NCBI GenBank assembly: GCA_023678885.1
Contig: CM043012.1
Span: forward strand, 14,358,036-14,422,035
Direction of reading: 5' to 3'
Length of the DNA: 64,000 bases
DNA from: Pogostemon cablin
Taxonomy: Eukaryota; Streptophyta; Magnoliopsida; Lamiales; Lamiaceae
Shown: one piece after another, positions 24,656-37,288 of the stretch
Layout: each line of letters begins with the position of its first letter
Position numbering within the stretch: position 1 is the stretch's first letter
Notes under the pieces: model-generated
Databases searched by the model: none
Told to the model about the DNA's origin: nothing
What the model saw: only the letters and a program-made list of their open reading frames with translations
Program-made: the position numbers and the translations under genes

Positions 24656-26390
24656 TGAACTTAGTCACATTTTTAGTAAAATATCTAGAGCAAATGTACT
24701 CTATCCTTTTTGTATATGTGTGACCAAGTGCAAAATTTATAAGATTGTCGTCCCAAGTGAAAGCAGACATTGGCTAGTATCCGAATTGTTCATCGATTTA
24801 TGCTTTGTAAAGATAATATGTTTGAAGGTTTGGTATTAAAACTAATGCTTAAAATTCTACTCAAGTAACTAGAATGTAAACTATCTAAGTAAATGATCAA
24901 ATAACGAGCGAATGACTAATGGAATGGATGTAGAATACACTTGAGAAGAAAGCAAGGCTAATCATACTTATAGTTGAGACTTGAGCTAGATATGCAAAGC
25001 CATTCATAGTAATTCTCATTAATTTGTAGATTAAAAGCAATCACAAATTTATCGCTAGTCCATATAGCCAAGACAACTAGGTTCTCGACTTTTTTACAAG
25101 CCTAAGTCTCCTAAGATTGATCTTAATCTCAATTCCCTTAAGGTACTATGATCATAAGTTGGTTCTTTTCACTCAATTACTTAAGTGTCCCTCTATGAAT
25201 GTTCTAAGCCTGAGGAGGATATGGCTTATCTCCCCTTATACTAACATGCATGCACAACTCAATATATGATTCAATTAAAACTTCACTCACAACATTGGAA
25301 TGACCATCCTAATATAGTGAATAGAGAATTTAATCACACATACATTGAGATGAAACATGATTGATATATCATAGAAGAAAATCCACAAATCAATTCAAAT
25401 CACTACTCAAGTTTTACATATCTAACTTCTCCATTCAACCACTCGGATGACTAGCCCTACTATAAACTAGCCACTAAACATGGTAATTAATTCAATACAA
25501 ATCAAGCTTTGCTCCATTTGAGCCATAATAAGAAGAAAATTAACAATTGGAAAGAAGATTTGCTTCCCTTGCATAAGAAAAGCCTTCCTCCTCTTCAATT
25601 GATCAACTCCTTCAACAATTGATACTCCAATCTTCTCAAATGGTGGTAGGATGGATGGAATGAAGGTTTTATAGATTGAAAATCTAGATCAAATGGTGAT
25701 TTGATGGATCTAGATGGTAGAGATGGAATATGGATCTACTATGTGAGGAAATGTGGTGTTTTTGGTGTGTGTAACTGCTCTAATCTGATCTCTAATGAAT
25801 TCCCCTCTTCAATTTCGCACAAGTCATAGTTTATATCACTTATGGACCTTCTAGAAGCTTCCGGAACATTCTGAAAATTTCACAGGATTTTGCACCTACA
25901 CGGCCCGTGTAGGGCACACCACTTCGGTGTGTTGTGTGTGCTTCCGGACACGGCTCGAGCTGCGCTGCACGGCCTTGGTCATGGTCGTGTAGCATTTTCT
26001 GATGATAATGCACGACTTCTTCTGGCAGGGTCGTGCTCAGCAAACGGGGCGTGCAGCAATACATGACCCCTGCACCAGCGTATGGCCATCTTCCTGGGCG
26101 AGAGCGAGTTCTGACGACACTACATGGCCAGTGGTTACAGGGCCGTGTTTCGCACATGGCCCGTGTACCAACATGGCCTGTTCTTTCGTCTTCCTTTCGC
26201 TCCCGACTCCGTTTTCGTCCGTTCCTTGACTTGTTTTGCACATATTTAAGCCCATTTACATAATTCTATCAATTTATACCACATTCCTCAAAATAACAAT
26301 AACTCCACCAAAATTAACACAAATACGGATAAATACATCTAAAAATACACAAATAAAAATACTAAAATCTAGGTAAAATGACTAAGATTA
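24656..26390 (-). mobile_element. Solo LTR, gypsy family C, in LINE ORF2
   Basis: The TSD GTGGC lies at 24651-24655 and 26391-26395, and removal restores LINE ORF2. The 1735-bp LTR has TGAACTTAGTC at the left and GACTAAGATTA at the right, an inverted repeat of 9/11 bp; the right terminus is TA instead of CA. Its right end resembles family B LTR ends (CTAAAATCTAGGT.AAAAT). A GC-rich island of ACACGGCCCGTGT-like motifs lies at 25895-26185. There is no coding region; the open frames over the island are artefacts of GC-rich repeats. Confidence 0.88.
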
Positions 26391-26395
26391 GTGGC

Positions 26396-28739
26396 CCTGC
26401 AAAAAAGTAAACAATCATCTGCAAATAGAAGGTGAGAAATCATAGGTGCACGTCTGCAAACTCTATTGCCATGTAACTCTCCTCTCTCGTTAGCCCGATT
26501 AAGTAAGGTTGATAGCCCTTCTGCACACATAATAAATAAGTAAGGAGATGAAGGATCTCCCTGCCTCCACCCTCTTTTTGGAATGTTGGGCCCCACAATA
26601 TCTTCATTAACAAGCACTGAGTACTTCACCGACTTCACACATAACATTATCCACCCTACCTAAGTGGCCGAGAATCCCAATTTGCTCAACATTTTTTCAA
26701 GATAATCCCAATTCACTCTGTCGTAAGCTTTACTAATGTTTATCTTGAGAGCCACGTCGCTGAATTTACCCTTAGATTTCCTCTTCAAGGCATGGAAGGT
26801 CTCAAAGGCGATGAGGATATTGTCATGGATAGAATGCCCAGATATAAAAGCAGATTGTGCTTTATCAAAAAAAGTTGGTAGGGTGCTTTTGAGCCTGTTG
26901 CAAAGAACTTTAGCAAGAATTTTATACACCACATTACACAAAGAAATAGGTCTGAGATCCTTCACTGTGGCTGGACTCACACATTTAGGAATAAGAACAA
27001 TATTTGTATTGTTGAGATTTTTAGGAAAGACCCTAGCGTTCAACCAAGATACACAAGCCTTAAAAACCTCGTCTCCAACGACTGGCCAAAATTTCTGAAA
27101 AAAACAAGAATTAAACCCATCAAGCCCATGAGATTTATCTAGGTGCATCTGCGAAATAGCTCTCTAAAACTCTTCTATAGTGAAATCTCTAGTCAGATCA
27201 TTATTTATTTCACAAGTAATCATAGGATGTACCGAGTCCCACATGTCATTGGAATCTGTTTGGGTTTAATTAATCTCAAACAAGTTAGAAAAATAATCCT
27301 TAACGACATTTCTGATCCCATCTTTGTGATCCACCCACTGCCCACTATCATCTTTGAGCTTAGATATATGATTAGTTGTACGTCTTGCTGATGTTGAACG
27401 GTGAAAGAACTTTGTATTAGAATCGCCATCACGAAGCCAAAATATTTTGGCTCTTTGGCGCCAATGGGCTTTATCATTCAAAAGTAAAAGAGCCAATTTT
27501 TTCCTAGCTTCCATCAACTTCTCTGCCGAGTCCCCATCGATGCAATTCTGAAGCCTCTTAATCTCCTGTTCACATTTCTTTTTATTATTACAAGAGGCAT
27601 TGGCAATGTGGTTACCCCAGAGAGATAGAATATCTGAGGTCGCTGTCAATCTGTCAAGAACCTCCAGATTTTCCAAGCCCTTCCAGCATTTCGTAATAAC
27701 GGATGGAAGGTCCACTTCAGCCAACCACTTGTTCTCGAAACGGAATGTTCTAACTCTCTTATAACTAGAAGGAGGAGTTGTGTTAAATTACCACCTCATC
27801 TAAAAGTTTAAGCTTGTAGAGAGTTGAATCATTTAATACTTAATCAAGACACTCTAACACGCCCCCTCACATGCAGGTGGGGAATTTTTGCCTCAAGCTT
27901 AGCATGTGGAATTTTTCATAAATGAGTGGCAGTGTGGTTCGAACCCTGGACCTTTGTTAACCATGGGCTCTGATACCATGTTAAACGACCACCTCATCTA
28001 AAAGCTTAAGCTTGTAGAGAGTTGAATCAATTAATACTTAATCAAGACACTCTAACAGTTTCCACCATGATAGAATTATGATCTGAAATTGATGCTACTA
28101 GGTTGTGTAATCGAGCTTGTGGGAACACGTCATGCCAGCTTGAATTGTCCAATGCTTGATCCAACCGCTCCTCAACTGCATGTTCTTAACCTTTACCTCG
28201 AAACCAAGTGTATTGATAGCCTACAAGGGGGAGGTCTGATAAGTTACAATCATCAACTGCTTCTCGAAAACCCCAAAACAGCCAGCTAAGGTGCTCTACT
28301 CTCCCTCGTTTCTCCCCAAAAGGTCATTAAAATCACCTACACAAAGCCAAGGTAGTGAGTTAACTCCAGCCAATTTCCGGAGGAGATCCCAAGATAAATG
28401 CCTGTGAGATCTCTCCGGAAACCCATAAAAACCAGTAAGCCTCCACAATCTATCACCATCCTTAATAGAGAGATCAATATGGTTTTTTGAAAAACATTCA
28501 ACTTCACAGTCAACATCTCTTTTCCAAAGAACACAAATGCCCCCACTACGACCACAACAATCAACATTAAAACAGTGTTGGAACTTTAAAGAAACACGAA
28601 GCTGCTCTATTCTAGAAGCAAAAGATAAAGTTTTAAAAAGAAAAATAACATTAGGCCGATGAACTCGAATGAGCTCACGAAGTGCCAGAATTGTAGCAGG
28701 TTGGCCCAAACCTCTACAATTCCAACTCAAGGTTTTCAT
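26396..28739 (-). pseudogene. LINE ORF2: AP endonuclease and RT core
   Basis: The start MKTLSWNCRGLGQPATILAL at 28739 is the canonical plant L1 endonuclease opening. CGRSGGICVLWKRDVDCEVE and the endonuclease motif WLCVGDFNDLLGRNE follow. The frame breaks near 28296. After the TRIM (27781-28057) come RTFRFENKWLAEVDLPSV, AKIFWLRDGDSNTKFFHRS and the RT core: DKSHGLDGFNSCFFQKFW, LRPISLCNVVYKILAKVL, KINISKAYDRVNWDYLEKML, RGWRQGDPSSPYLF. The catalytic loop is FADDCLLF. It ends at RAT, where the solo LTR was inserted, and continues at 24655. Several frameshifts and stops occur. The ATG overlaps the ORF1 stop (ATGA at 28736-28739). Confidence 0.87.
27781..28057 (-). mobile_element. TRIM (277 bp) in LINE ORF2
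   Basis: Two 79-bp terminal repeats (27781-27859 and 27979-28057), TGTTAAA..CTCTAACA, flank a 119-bp internal region. An initiator-tRNA-Met primer site (minus strand TGGTATCAGAGCCCATGG, 27961-27978) adjoins the right repeat, and a purine-rich tract adjoins the left one. These are the hallmarks of terminal-repeat retrotransposons in miniature. The flanks GTTG and GTTT give only an imperfect 4-bp duplication; removing the element and one 4-bp copy keeps ORF2 in frame (VETPPSSYKRV). Confidence 0.85.
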
Positions 28740-29429
28740 TGATCCTGGCAGGTCCGAGTGCCGGAACCCACCAGAGTACGGAGATTGGATTGAATGTTAG
28801 CAGCATCAGCCAAGAAACCTGCATCTGTCAGCCCATCTTGAATGAACTGGGTAGGAACAACTCCTTCAGAAGTTGATTCTCCCCTCCTGCGTTTACATAA
28901 ATCAGAAGGGGTATGGTAGTCTTTGCGTGCCTCATTAAGGGTAGGATGGTCAATGACTTCATCTGCATGCATGGAATTTTGCTGATAAACTGGGTTGATG
29001 AAGATTGCCTTTAATGACTTCTCTGTCAAATCCCTTATTTCACGCTGGGGATGTGGATCTTTAGGCATGAAGTCAGTAGAGTCCCCGTGATCGGAGGGAA
29101 CACCATCCTTCCTTGTTGCACCCGACTCCTGGACGTCTTCCCAGGATCCGGTACCTAATTTGCCTTCTAAAGGCAACCATTTTTCACCGCCTAATAAAGG
29201 TTTTTCCTGATCTCCAGCTTTCAGCAAGATACTCCATTCTTTCTTGACGTTTCCATCTGCTAAATTCAACAAGATGTCGCAAAAAACTCTCTATATGCCC
29301 CAGACAGCCACAGATTAAGCAAAAAGTGTGAAGCCTCTCGTACTTGAAACTAATCATGCAACTATTACCATTGGCTTGCCGAATTTTCTTGCATCGCTTC
29401 AGAGGTTTTGTCACATCCACTGCCACCCT
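28736..29429 (-). pseudogene. LINE ORF1, C-terminal part
   Basis: It reads VAVDVTKPLKRCKKIRQANG, then ISFKYERLHTFCLICGCLGH, the DUF4283-adjacent zinc knuckle of plant L1 ORF1 (nucleic-acid-binding chaperone). Frameshifts lie near 29280. After that the frame reads NLADGNVKKEWSILLKAG to TCQDQ-stop at 28736. The stop TGA overlaps the ORF2 ATG. The upstream half of ORF1 lies at 39235-39712, beyond the copia insertion. Confidence 0.8.
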
Positions 29430-29946
29430 TGTTGGAAAACTCACATAACATAAACGTACAAACCCTAATCATGCAAGGGAGAAATCTTACCTTTCTCCGT
29501 AGGGTTAAGTCGCAGCGTAAGAGTACACACAAATATACAAAGAGAGTAATCTCACTTACCACTCTCCCCATAGAGTTTATGTCACAGCGGAAGAACGTAT
29601 AATCATTTGTGAACCGATTGGTACTCACATTGTTAAATCGTGATATCTGAATCAAATCATACAACACGGGGTTGTAGATTGTATTCCACGATATGGTACT
29701 AATATGTGGAATATGAAGAACTGGAATTTCCAATGTGATTCGGGAGAGAAACACCGAGAGAGAAAAAGCTTATCGCATCCTGCGTTCCGTGTTTACGTAA
29801 AATGCTTGTCTTGATAACGGCTTATGCCGTATCAAATATACCCTGGAGGAGGAGTTAAAAAAACTAACCTTTTAACTCCCTCCCTCAATCTGCATTATCC
29901 ACTATTAATGTGGAAAATAAATAAATAATATCAAATATTATTTACA
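29430..29946 (-). repeat. 3' LTR of Copia-4
   Basis: TGTTGGAAAAC at the left and TATTATTTACA at the right on the plus strand. Clearly homologous to 38722-39229, with scattered differences and a few indels. Confidence 0.9.
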
Positions 29947-30101
29947 TCTCCCACTCATATATGAAGTCAATAGTCTCCTGACCCATTTTCTTCATGAATC
30001 ATATTCTCGCACAGATTAATACATCGAGTAACGCACGAGATATGATTTTTAATCACTATACACTTTTAAAGATATAAAGCAACTCAACCAGTTTATTAAT
30101 G

Positions 30102-30193
30102 AATTCATAATCTGTATTGACTAGTATTGACTAGTCAATGAATCACAATAGTATTCATAATCTGTATTGACTAGTCAATGAATCACAATAGTA
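30102..30193. repeat. Tandem duplication in Copia-4 3' region
   Basis: ATTCATAATCTGTATTGACT through ATCACAATAGT occurs twice (about 51 and 41 bp). The first unit carries an extra internal TATTGACTAG. Confidence 0.8.
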
Positions 30194-30898
30194 TATATTA
30201 AAATTAAGACGTTCTTCCCATCTCACTAAGTATCTACAGTCTCCCACTGTAGCTGCTTTACTAGACATTTACCGCATCGCCGTTATTAACCATAGCTCTT
30301 TTGGTAACATGCTAAAGTAGCAACACTAAAATAAAGACTTAGAATATAGTAGAAAGTCATAAGGGTAACAAATAGACAAGGACTCATACTTTTGAGAAAA
30401 TATGGATAATTTTCTCAATCCTGTTGGGGTCAACTTAGCACATGTCGTTTTCCTGAAACACATGTCACAATGTCATTAACTTTCTTCCAAGAAAGCGTAT
30501 GTCGTATTTCATTCAATTTAGACATCGTGTAAATCGAAGTTCAAATGTGTCCCATACACTTAACCCGGATATCCTCCCTCAAACGTATAGGATCTCCGTC
30601 GATTTAGCTTTACAACAAGTTGGATTAGATTCGTGGGGAAATCTATCCCGATTACATTAACTATCGCAATCTCATCTCTGCGCTCCCACTAAGCCAGAGG
30701 TGATTGCTCATATGAGAGAGTTAATCATAACTTGCCGACATACTATTATATATGAACCATCACATATAATTAATAAAACATATATATATATATATAGTTA
30801 AGCCATTAACTATTCCATTAACATACACAAACATATTCAATACATCATTTTAAATCCTTCGCAAACCCAATCCCTTTACATGTACTACGTATACATCT

Positions 30899-32301
30899 CT
30901 AGGAAACGGTTTGGTAAAAGGATCTGCTAAAATCAAAACGAGTAGAAATGTAACTAAGAATCACTTTCTTCTTGTCTATAATATCTCTAACAAAGTTGAA
31001 CTTTGTATCAATGTGTTTGGTCTTTCCATGATATTTGAGGTCTTTTATGTAAGCAATAGTTGCTTCATTATCCCAATTAATTAAAACAACTCCCACTGGA
31101 GTGTTTGAGACCTCCAAATGTTTCATGATTCTTTTTAACCAAATAGTCTCTTGAACTGCAGACGAAGTCTGTTTCTTGTTACACCATGAGATTGCTCCAT
31201 CAGTGAGCAAGAAGACATAATCGGGAGTTGATTTATGTTTATCTAAATCACCACTCCAGTCAACGTCTATATACCCATTCAGTGTACTGTTATTCCCTTG
31301 ATAACAAAGAGAATAATCTGCAGTCAATCACATTGGCATATGGTACTCTGGCCATTTCATTCTTTTCATCAACACATTTGCTGACTCAATGATTCGTCTT
31401 TCACAATATGAGTATCTATAGGTTTGCAAGTGTCCATCTTGAATCGTTATAAAAGTTTCTTGATATAAGTCTCTTGAGACAAACCCAATAACTTCTTTGA
31501 ACGATCCTTATGGATCTTCGCACCAAGTATGTACTCTGCCTCTCCCATATCTTTCATTTTGAAGTTTGAAGATAACCACCTTTTAATAGTTTCAAGATAC
31601 TCTTTGCTATTACCCGATAGTAGTATGTCATCCAAATACAAGGATAGAATCACAAAGTAATCATTTGACCATTTAACATAAACAAAGTGGTCTTCATTTA
31701 TCATAACGAAGTTATATGAGATAATCGTTGTGTGAAACCTCAAATACTACTGTCTAGAGGATTGTTTGAGTCTATAGATCGACTTCTTCAATCTAAAAAC
31801 TTTATCCTCTTGACCTCGAAGAATAAATCCTATAGGCTGTTACATGTAGAATTCTTCTTCTAATTCTCCATTGAGAAATGCAGTCTTAACATCAATTTTG
31901 TGTAACTCTAAATCCATACCAGCCATTATAGCCAACAGTAGACGAAACAAGACATATCTCACTACAGGTGAAAAGGTTTCTTCGTAGTCTATACCCTCTT
32001 GTTGAGTATAACCTTTTGCCACTAAGCGAGCTTTATACCTCTCTATTGAGCCATCAGCATTTCTTTTGATTTTGAGAATCCATTTATTCCCAATTGCCTT
32101 TCGTCCCATTGGAAGATCTACAAGTCCAGACATGATGACTTCATAGACTCCATCTCCTCTTTCATCGCTTTCATACATTTCTCCTTTGCCGGATAAGTCA
32201 GAGCTTCTAGGGCTCTTCCTAATCAATATGAGAAAGATCTCAATTTTCTGGTGAAACAAAGAATTTATTTCCTTCAATGTCATAATGCCTTTTGAGCACA
32301 T
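30899..32301 (-). pseudogene. Copia-4 RT and RNase H
   Basis: The RT begins KAIGNKWILKIKRNADGSIE, then RYKARLVAKGYTQQEGIDYE and KIDVKTAFLNGELEEEFYM (about 31850). The catalytic box is LYLDDILLSGN (about 31630), with Leu replacing Val of the usual YVDD. WLSSNFKMKDMGEAEYILG follows. The RNase H part (31327-30899) has GYIDVDWSGDLDKHKSTPDY, and SAVQETIWLKRIMKHLEV and KTKHIDTKFNFVRDIID; the usual STAEAEY core is shortened to SAVQE. Separate frames at 31840, 31743 and 31327 show frameshifts and stops. Confidence 0.85.
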
Positions 32302-32371
32302 GTTTCCTAGCTAGAACTTTTCCGAGATAGCTGATGATGGTCTTTTGTAGACAAAGTGCTCTCATTAGGAA

Positions 32372-33902
32372 TCACCTGATCCTCAATCGAAAAAAATATC
32401 TATCAAGATCCACACCATCAGTTAAACTACTACTTCCACTTGGATCTTGTAGGTGTTGGTTTTCTACTATCTCGAAAATAGGTTCAGCATCCCTGATGCC
32501 TTCCCTTCTACTAGGAAATTTAGTTTCTAGAAAATGAGAATTACATGATTCTGTCTCAGTTAAGCTCCCATCCTGATCTCCTATGAACACATAACCCTTA
32601 GAATGTTTGCCTCTAGAATCCAACTTTCCATACTGACTCGATGAATCATGTAGATAAGCTGCTGATCCTCAAACTATAAGGTTACTCAAGTCAGGTTTTA
32701 TACCCGTCCAAAATTCATATAGAGTTGAATCAACTGACTTTGAAGGCACGCGATTAAGCACATAAGCTGCCATAAGTAACGCATCTCGTTAGATTAGCTT
32801 GTGCCATCATGGATCTAATCATCTCCATCAAAGTCCTATTCCTTCTTCCATTAACACCATTTTGTTTAGGTGTATAAGGAACAGTTTATTGTCGGATTAT
32901 ACCCTTTTCATTACAAAATTCCTTGAATTGCTCTGATAGATATTCACGTCCACTATTAGTTCTTAAAACTTTAATAGATATGTCTTTTAATTTTCAATTT
33001 CACTCAAGAATCATCTAAAACAATCCAATGCTTCAGACTTATGAGATATCAAATAGACATTCAAAACGTGAATAATCATCAATGAACGTAATGAAATAGT
33101 GAACTCCATGTCGTGGTCTCACATTTACAGGACCACATATATCAGAATGTATTACTTCTAATGAAGATTAAGGCATAATAGCTAATCCAAAAGGTTTTCT
33201 AGTCATTTTGCCAGCAAGACAGTGTTCACATTTGGATAATTCAACTTTAGAAGAAAGACTCAGCAATCCTTCTTTCACAAGTCTATTCATCCAATCTTGC
33301 CCAATATGACCTAATCTAGCATGCCAAACAGCATCATTCACGTTTGCATTACTAGAAGAACAAGCATTTAGTGAATATGAATAATCATCATAATAACTAA
33401 ACGTCATTCTATTACAATTTAAAATCATAAAGCTATGAGTCATATGTCCAGACGCATAACTTGTATCATTAATGCCAATTACCACAGTCCCTTTAGTAAA
33501 TAATACATCATAACCCAAATTAAGCATAACTGAAACATAAATTAGAATTCGCATGATCTTCGGAGCATAAAGAACATCATGTAGAATAAAGGCCCGACCA
33601 TTATCAAGGTTCAATTTGCAAGTCCCAAGTCCTTTGACTTCGACTCATTCATTGTTTCCTACATATATCCACCTAGTCCCCTTCGGAACATGGTAAAAAT
33701 CGACAAAAGCTTCTAAGTCTCTTGTCACATGATCTGTTGCTCCTAAGTCTATAATCCACAATGGATAAGAATAAGACAGCAAGACAGCACTTGAGATATT
33801 AATTTCACACAAAACAGAATAAAATGAATTTACCTTGTCCTTCCTGGGCTTAGGGTATTCACGAGCATAATGACCAAGCTTACTATTATTGTAACATGGC
33901 AT
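32372..33902 (-). pseudogene. Copia-4 protease, pre-integrase and integrase
   Basis: The gag zinc knuckle region reads CYNNSKLGHYAREYPKPRKD, with two of its metal ligands lost. The retropepsin follows: WIIDLGATDHVTRDLEAFVD, where the family motif is D-S-G-A. GAG-pre-integrase follows with VWHARLGHIGQDWMNRLV and CEHCLAGKMTRKPFG at about 33330-33190. The integrase core (33160-32700) survives only as broken pieces. The 32623-32372 frame is the linker before RT. Confidence 0.8.
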
Positions 33903-33918
33903 CTTGCTTTAATCTTTC

Positions 33919-34720
33919 TTATTTTTTTTTACGCTTATTTTCCATTTTACGTTCATTAGTTTCTGTAGTTGGATTATTGACAGGCTTACCACCATCACCA
34001 TCATATCGTCTTCCCTTCTTGCCCTTCATCCAATTTCTTTTCCTTTTGAAGCCCGAAGCTCTCTTGGAAGTGGAACCGACATGAAAGGCCCCAAAAGAAA
34101 GCTTTGAGGCTCCGAGCCTCTTATTTTCCAGCTCAACGTGACAAGCAGCATCATTGAAAGTTTTAATGCTTTCATTATGAGTCAAGTTGACTTTGAAATG
34201 TCCCAAACGATCCGGTAGAGATTGGATCAGGGCTTGGATTTACTGTTCATCAGAGAGTATATGACCGGCAGTTTTAAGTTCAATTATCATATTAGACATC
34301 TCCCCGAGATGTTGTCTAATGTTATGATCGTGTTTCTTTTTGTAGGTTTCAAACTCAATAACCAACTGCCTAAGCCTTGTGACTGATGTACCACCATACT
34401 TCTCATGCAGATACACTCAGATATCATGTGTGGTGGGATGTTCCTCACATCCATGGATCATTGCATCGATTTCTGAGCTTACAAGAATACCTTGTGCAAT
34501 GGAATCTTCCTTTTCCATGCCTGGAACGCTTATTGATCACGTTGCCCTTGGTTACCAAAACCCGGGCCTAGATCATCATCACTTGGTTTATAGCATCCAA
34601 TGCATCTTGTTCACACAATACGTACCGAATTTTATGATGCCTTGTGTCATAATTGTCACCATTAAGTTTCTCATCTTTGTTCAACTCAGTGACAATAGAT
34701 TTCGTTGCTCATGATCTTTA
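33919..34720 (-). pseudogene. Copia-4 gag
   Basis: Reading from the right gives LNGDNYDTRHHKIRYVLCEQ, DALDAINQVM, then KKHDHNIRQHLGEMSNMIIE, LKTAGHILSDEQ, HFKVNLTHNESIKTFNDAAC and SKRASGFKRKRNWMKGKKG. This is a copia UBN2-type gag with a basic tail. Multiple stops and frame changes occur in the first half. Confidence 0.8.
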
Positions 34721-35480
34721 TTAGAGATTAAAGTGATTCAGCATGTTAATAATGTTATATCTAAATTTTACGTTAAGCCAAATAGAGACATCTCAATAAA
34801 TAACACAAGACTTGATTTCGAAAAATAGCTCGGAGACTGCTAATCATCAATCTCATTTAGTGTCATAATACTATATTCTTATTTCAAAACGTAAAACACA
34901 TTGTTTAAGTAATTAATCGAATAATATTGAACAGCCACTTATAAATAGAACTTAAACAACCATCCACAATAGCAAAAACACCAAGTCTGACAAGTCATGA
35001 ACATAAAATTCAAATGAACTCCCCGAGTTTTCAATTAGAAATACAATGAAAATAAATTAATGAAATCTATGGATTAATCTCCCTAATTTATCATCACTAA
35101 ATTTCCATCGATGCTCATAATCAAATTTCTTAATTCCCACACTATAGATAGCTTGCCCTAGAGGATATATGTGAGGATTATTTATCTGACGCTTCTCTCG
35201 ACCACTCAGTCTCAAAGAATCAGAACGACGAATCCTTCTCGTCCTTAAGCAGGCTGATCTTAGTGCCTGTGTCCTATCTTCTGCTTCAGAAGTATCGACC
35301 AAATCTTGTATAATTTGATGACCATTTGACTTCACATCGTAAGTCTCCCACTTAACCCAAAAATCCTTTTGTAGGTAGGAAGGCAAAGTGCTCGCCTAGG
35401 TCTCAGGACTAGAAACTTGGAAATACTTATCACGTGGAATCGTATTGCTATAAATTAAATGCATCAAGCGGTTGTAGAGT

Positions 35481-37288
35481 TTATTAGCCATTTTGTAGTA
35501 TGGATGACCAATTAAAATAATTTATCGAACCACAGGGAGGTAGGTACTAGTGCTTAAGCAATCTCACATTTCTTGTAATTTTTTAGAGACGAATCATCAA
35601 TGGTTTGGATGTTTAAACAAGTAATTAAAGAGTAATCAACGCAAGTAAAAAAGCAATGATCAAACTAACAAGATGGATAGATGGAAAATGGTTTGCCAAA
35701 TTGATTAAAAGTGAGATTAACAATAATCAAGAAGTGGTAATTCTAGAAATTATGTATCAAATGCATATGTGTCATGGATATAGGATTAAGGGTCAACACT
35801 ACGTTCACCTAAACTCCCTCTCGAGATAGATAGGATATGAAGATCAAATAGCTCAATGGATTGGTTCTCACACAAACAATTCTAACTAGGTACTAAGCTT
35901 GAAATGAGAGTCCCTTCACACGATTAATCAACCTCTCGATCAAACCAATCACATGTTCTATCAAAGGGTTCTAAATTCTAAAGGACTTCTCAATCTCTTT
36001 ACAATTTATAATGCACATGAAGTGTATGATGAAATAATTCAATGAACTATCCTAAACATATAATTGATTTCTCAATCTAATCACATGTTCATGACAATAA
36101 ACCACACAAATCAACAATACAAATCAAGCAATTAACAATCAGTGATAGAAAATCATAGATCCAATCAACATATGAATTCAAATACATTAATCCTAAAATT
36201 ATCCAACAACTATCATGTTACTAAACTCAAAAGGGAGATTAGCCTACCATATTAACAAGAAAATTAACATAGACATTAAGATCCTTACAAAACATGATGA
36301 ACAATAAGGTTTCAATACAAAAGTTGGATGAAAACTCCCTTGGATGCCTCCAATGGTGATCTTCTTCTTTCCCTTGTAATCTTCCTCTCTTCCTTGCTTC
36401 TTTTCCTCAATTAGATGAAGTTTTTGATGGTGGGATGAAGGTAGATCCAATGGATGGTGAATGGATGAAGATGGTGGTGTAAAATGGAGGAAATGGTGTG
36501 TGATGTGTGTGTGCAGCCTCAAACCCACGAAAATCTACTCAAATATTGAAGTATTGGAGATTTATACCCCTTGGGAAGCTTATAGAAGAATTCTGATTTT
36601 TTTATAGAAAAAGCACCTACACGTCCCGTGTACGGTACACGGCCATAGGGGTAGCCATGTAGGCATTTCTAGTGTCAGAACTCACCCAAAACACACAGGG
36701 TCGTGTTCGGAACACGCCCCGTGTAGTTGCTGGCCGCGCAGTCTCACCGTTTCGAGCATAACTTCCATATCCAATCTTCGATTCGAGTAATTCTATCCAT
36801 ATAAAGATCTGACAAAATTTCCAACATTTGAAGGTGTAACACGTCATGCAAAGTAGCACAACCGTGCTGAGTAGGAACAGCTTGCGCGACGTCACCATTT
36901 TAATCATAACTTTCTCGTTTGGGCTTCAATTGAGGTGTTTCTTATGCCAAAACGATCCTCTTTTCTGTGGCTTTTCAACCATGTATCACACTTTTAGTTT
37001 TGAGCTCCAAAAGAGTACAGAAAAGTTACACAAGTTGGACGTGCGTTTTTCAACATTTTACTTTGATTCATTCTCCCTCGTTTCAACTCCGAATTGAGAT
37101 CCCCTTTTTCCTAAGTCTTCCTTGTCGCGCCTAGAATCTCTTTTTGCCTGGAAATCATATATTTAAGCTTATTCTCACACATTTCTATAAAAAACACAAA
37201 ATACAACCAAATAGTACACAAATACGGATAAAATAACACGAAAACACATAAAAATACACTAAAATCTAGGTGAAAATATCACTAATCA
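35481..37288 (-). mobile_element. Solo LTR, mosaic gypsy, inside Copia-4
   Basis: Perfect TSD AGAGT at 35476-35480 and 37289-37293. It is 1808 bp, nearly the length of the family B LTR (1811 bp). Both ends are family B: left TTATTAGCCATTTTGTAGTA, right ACTAAAATCTAGGTGAAAAT. The stretch 36730-37090 instead matches family A LTRs (18546-18935), including the 98-bp blocks. Its motif island (36606-36730, CACCTACACGTCCCGTGTA) is like that of solo LTR C. The left terminus is TT instead of TG. Confidence 0.88.
36730..36975 (-). repeat. Shared LTR block, one partial and one full copy
   Basis: A partial copy (about 36730-36795) lost its last third by deletion. The full copy (36878-36975) is 98 bp and closely matches 24247-24344. 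Confidence 0.75.

Noticed and set aside
25840..26263. 133-codon minus-strand frame and overlapping plus-strand frames in solo LTR C
   Set aside because: They cover the GC-rich motif island of an LTR and are composition artefacts.
26736..27098. 120-codon plus-strand frame
   Set aside because: It is antisense to the LINE reverse-transcriptase core.
35057..35386. 109-codon minus-strand frame as Copia-4 gag
   Set aside because: It shows no gag motif; the recognisable gag lies at about 34720-33919, so this is more likely leader sequence.
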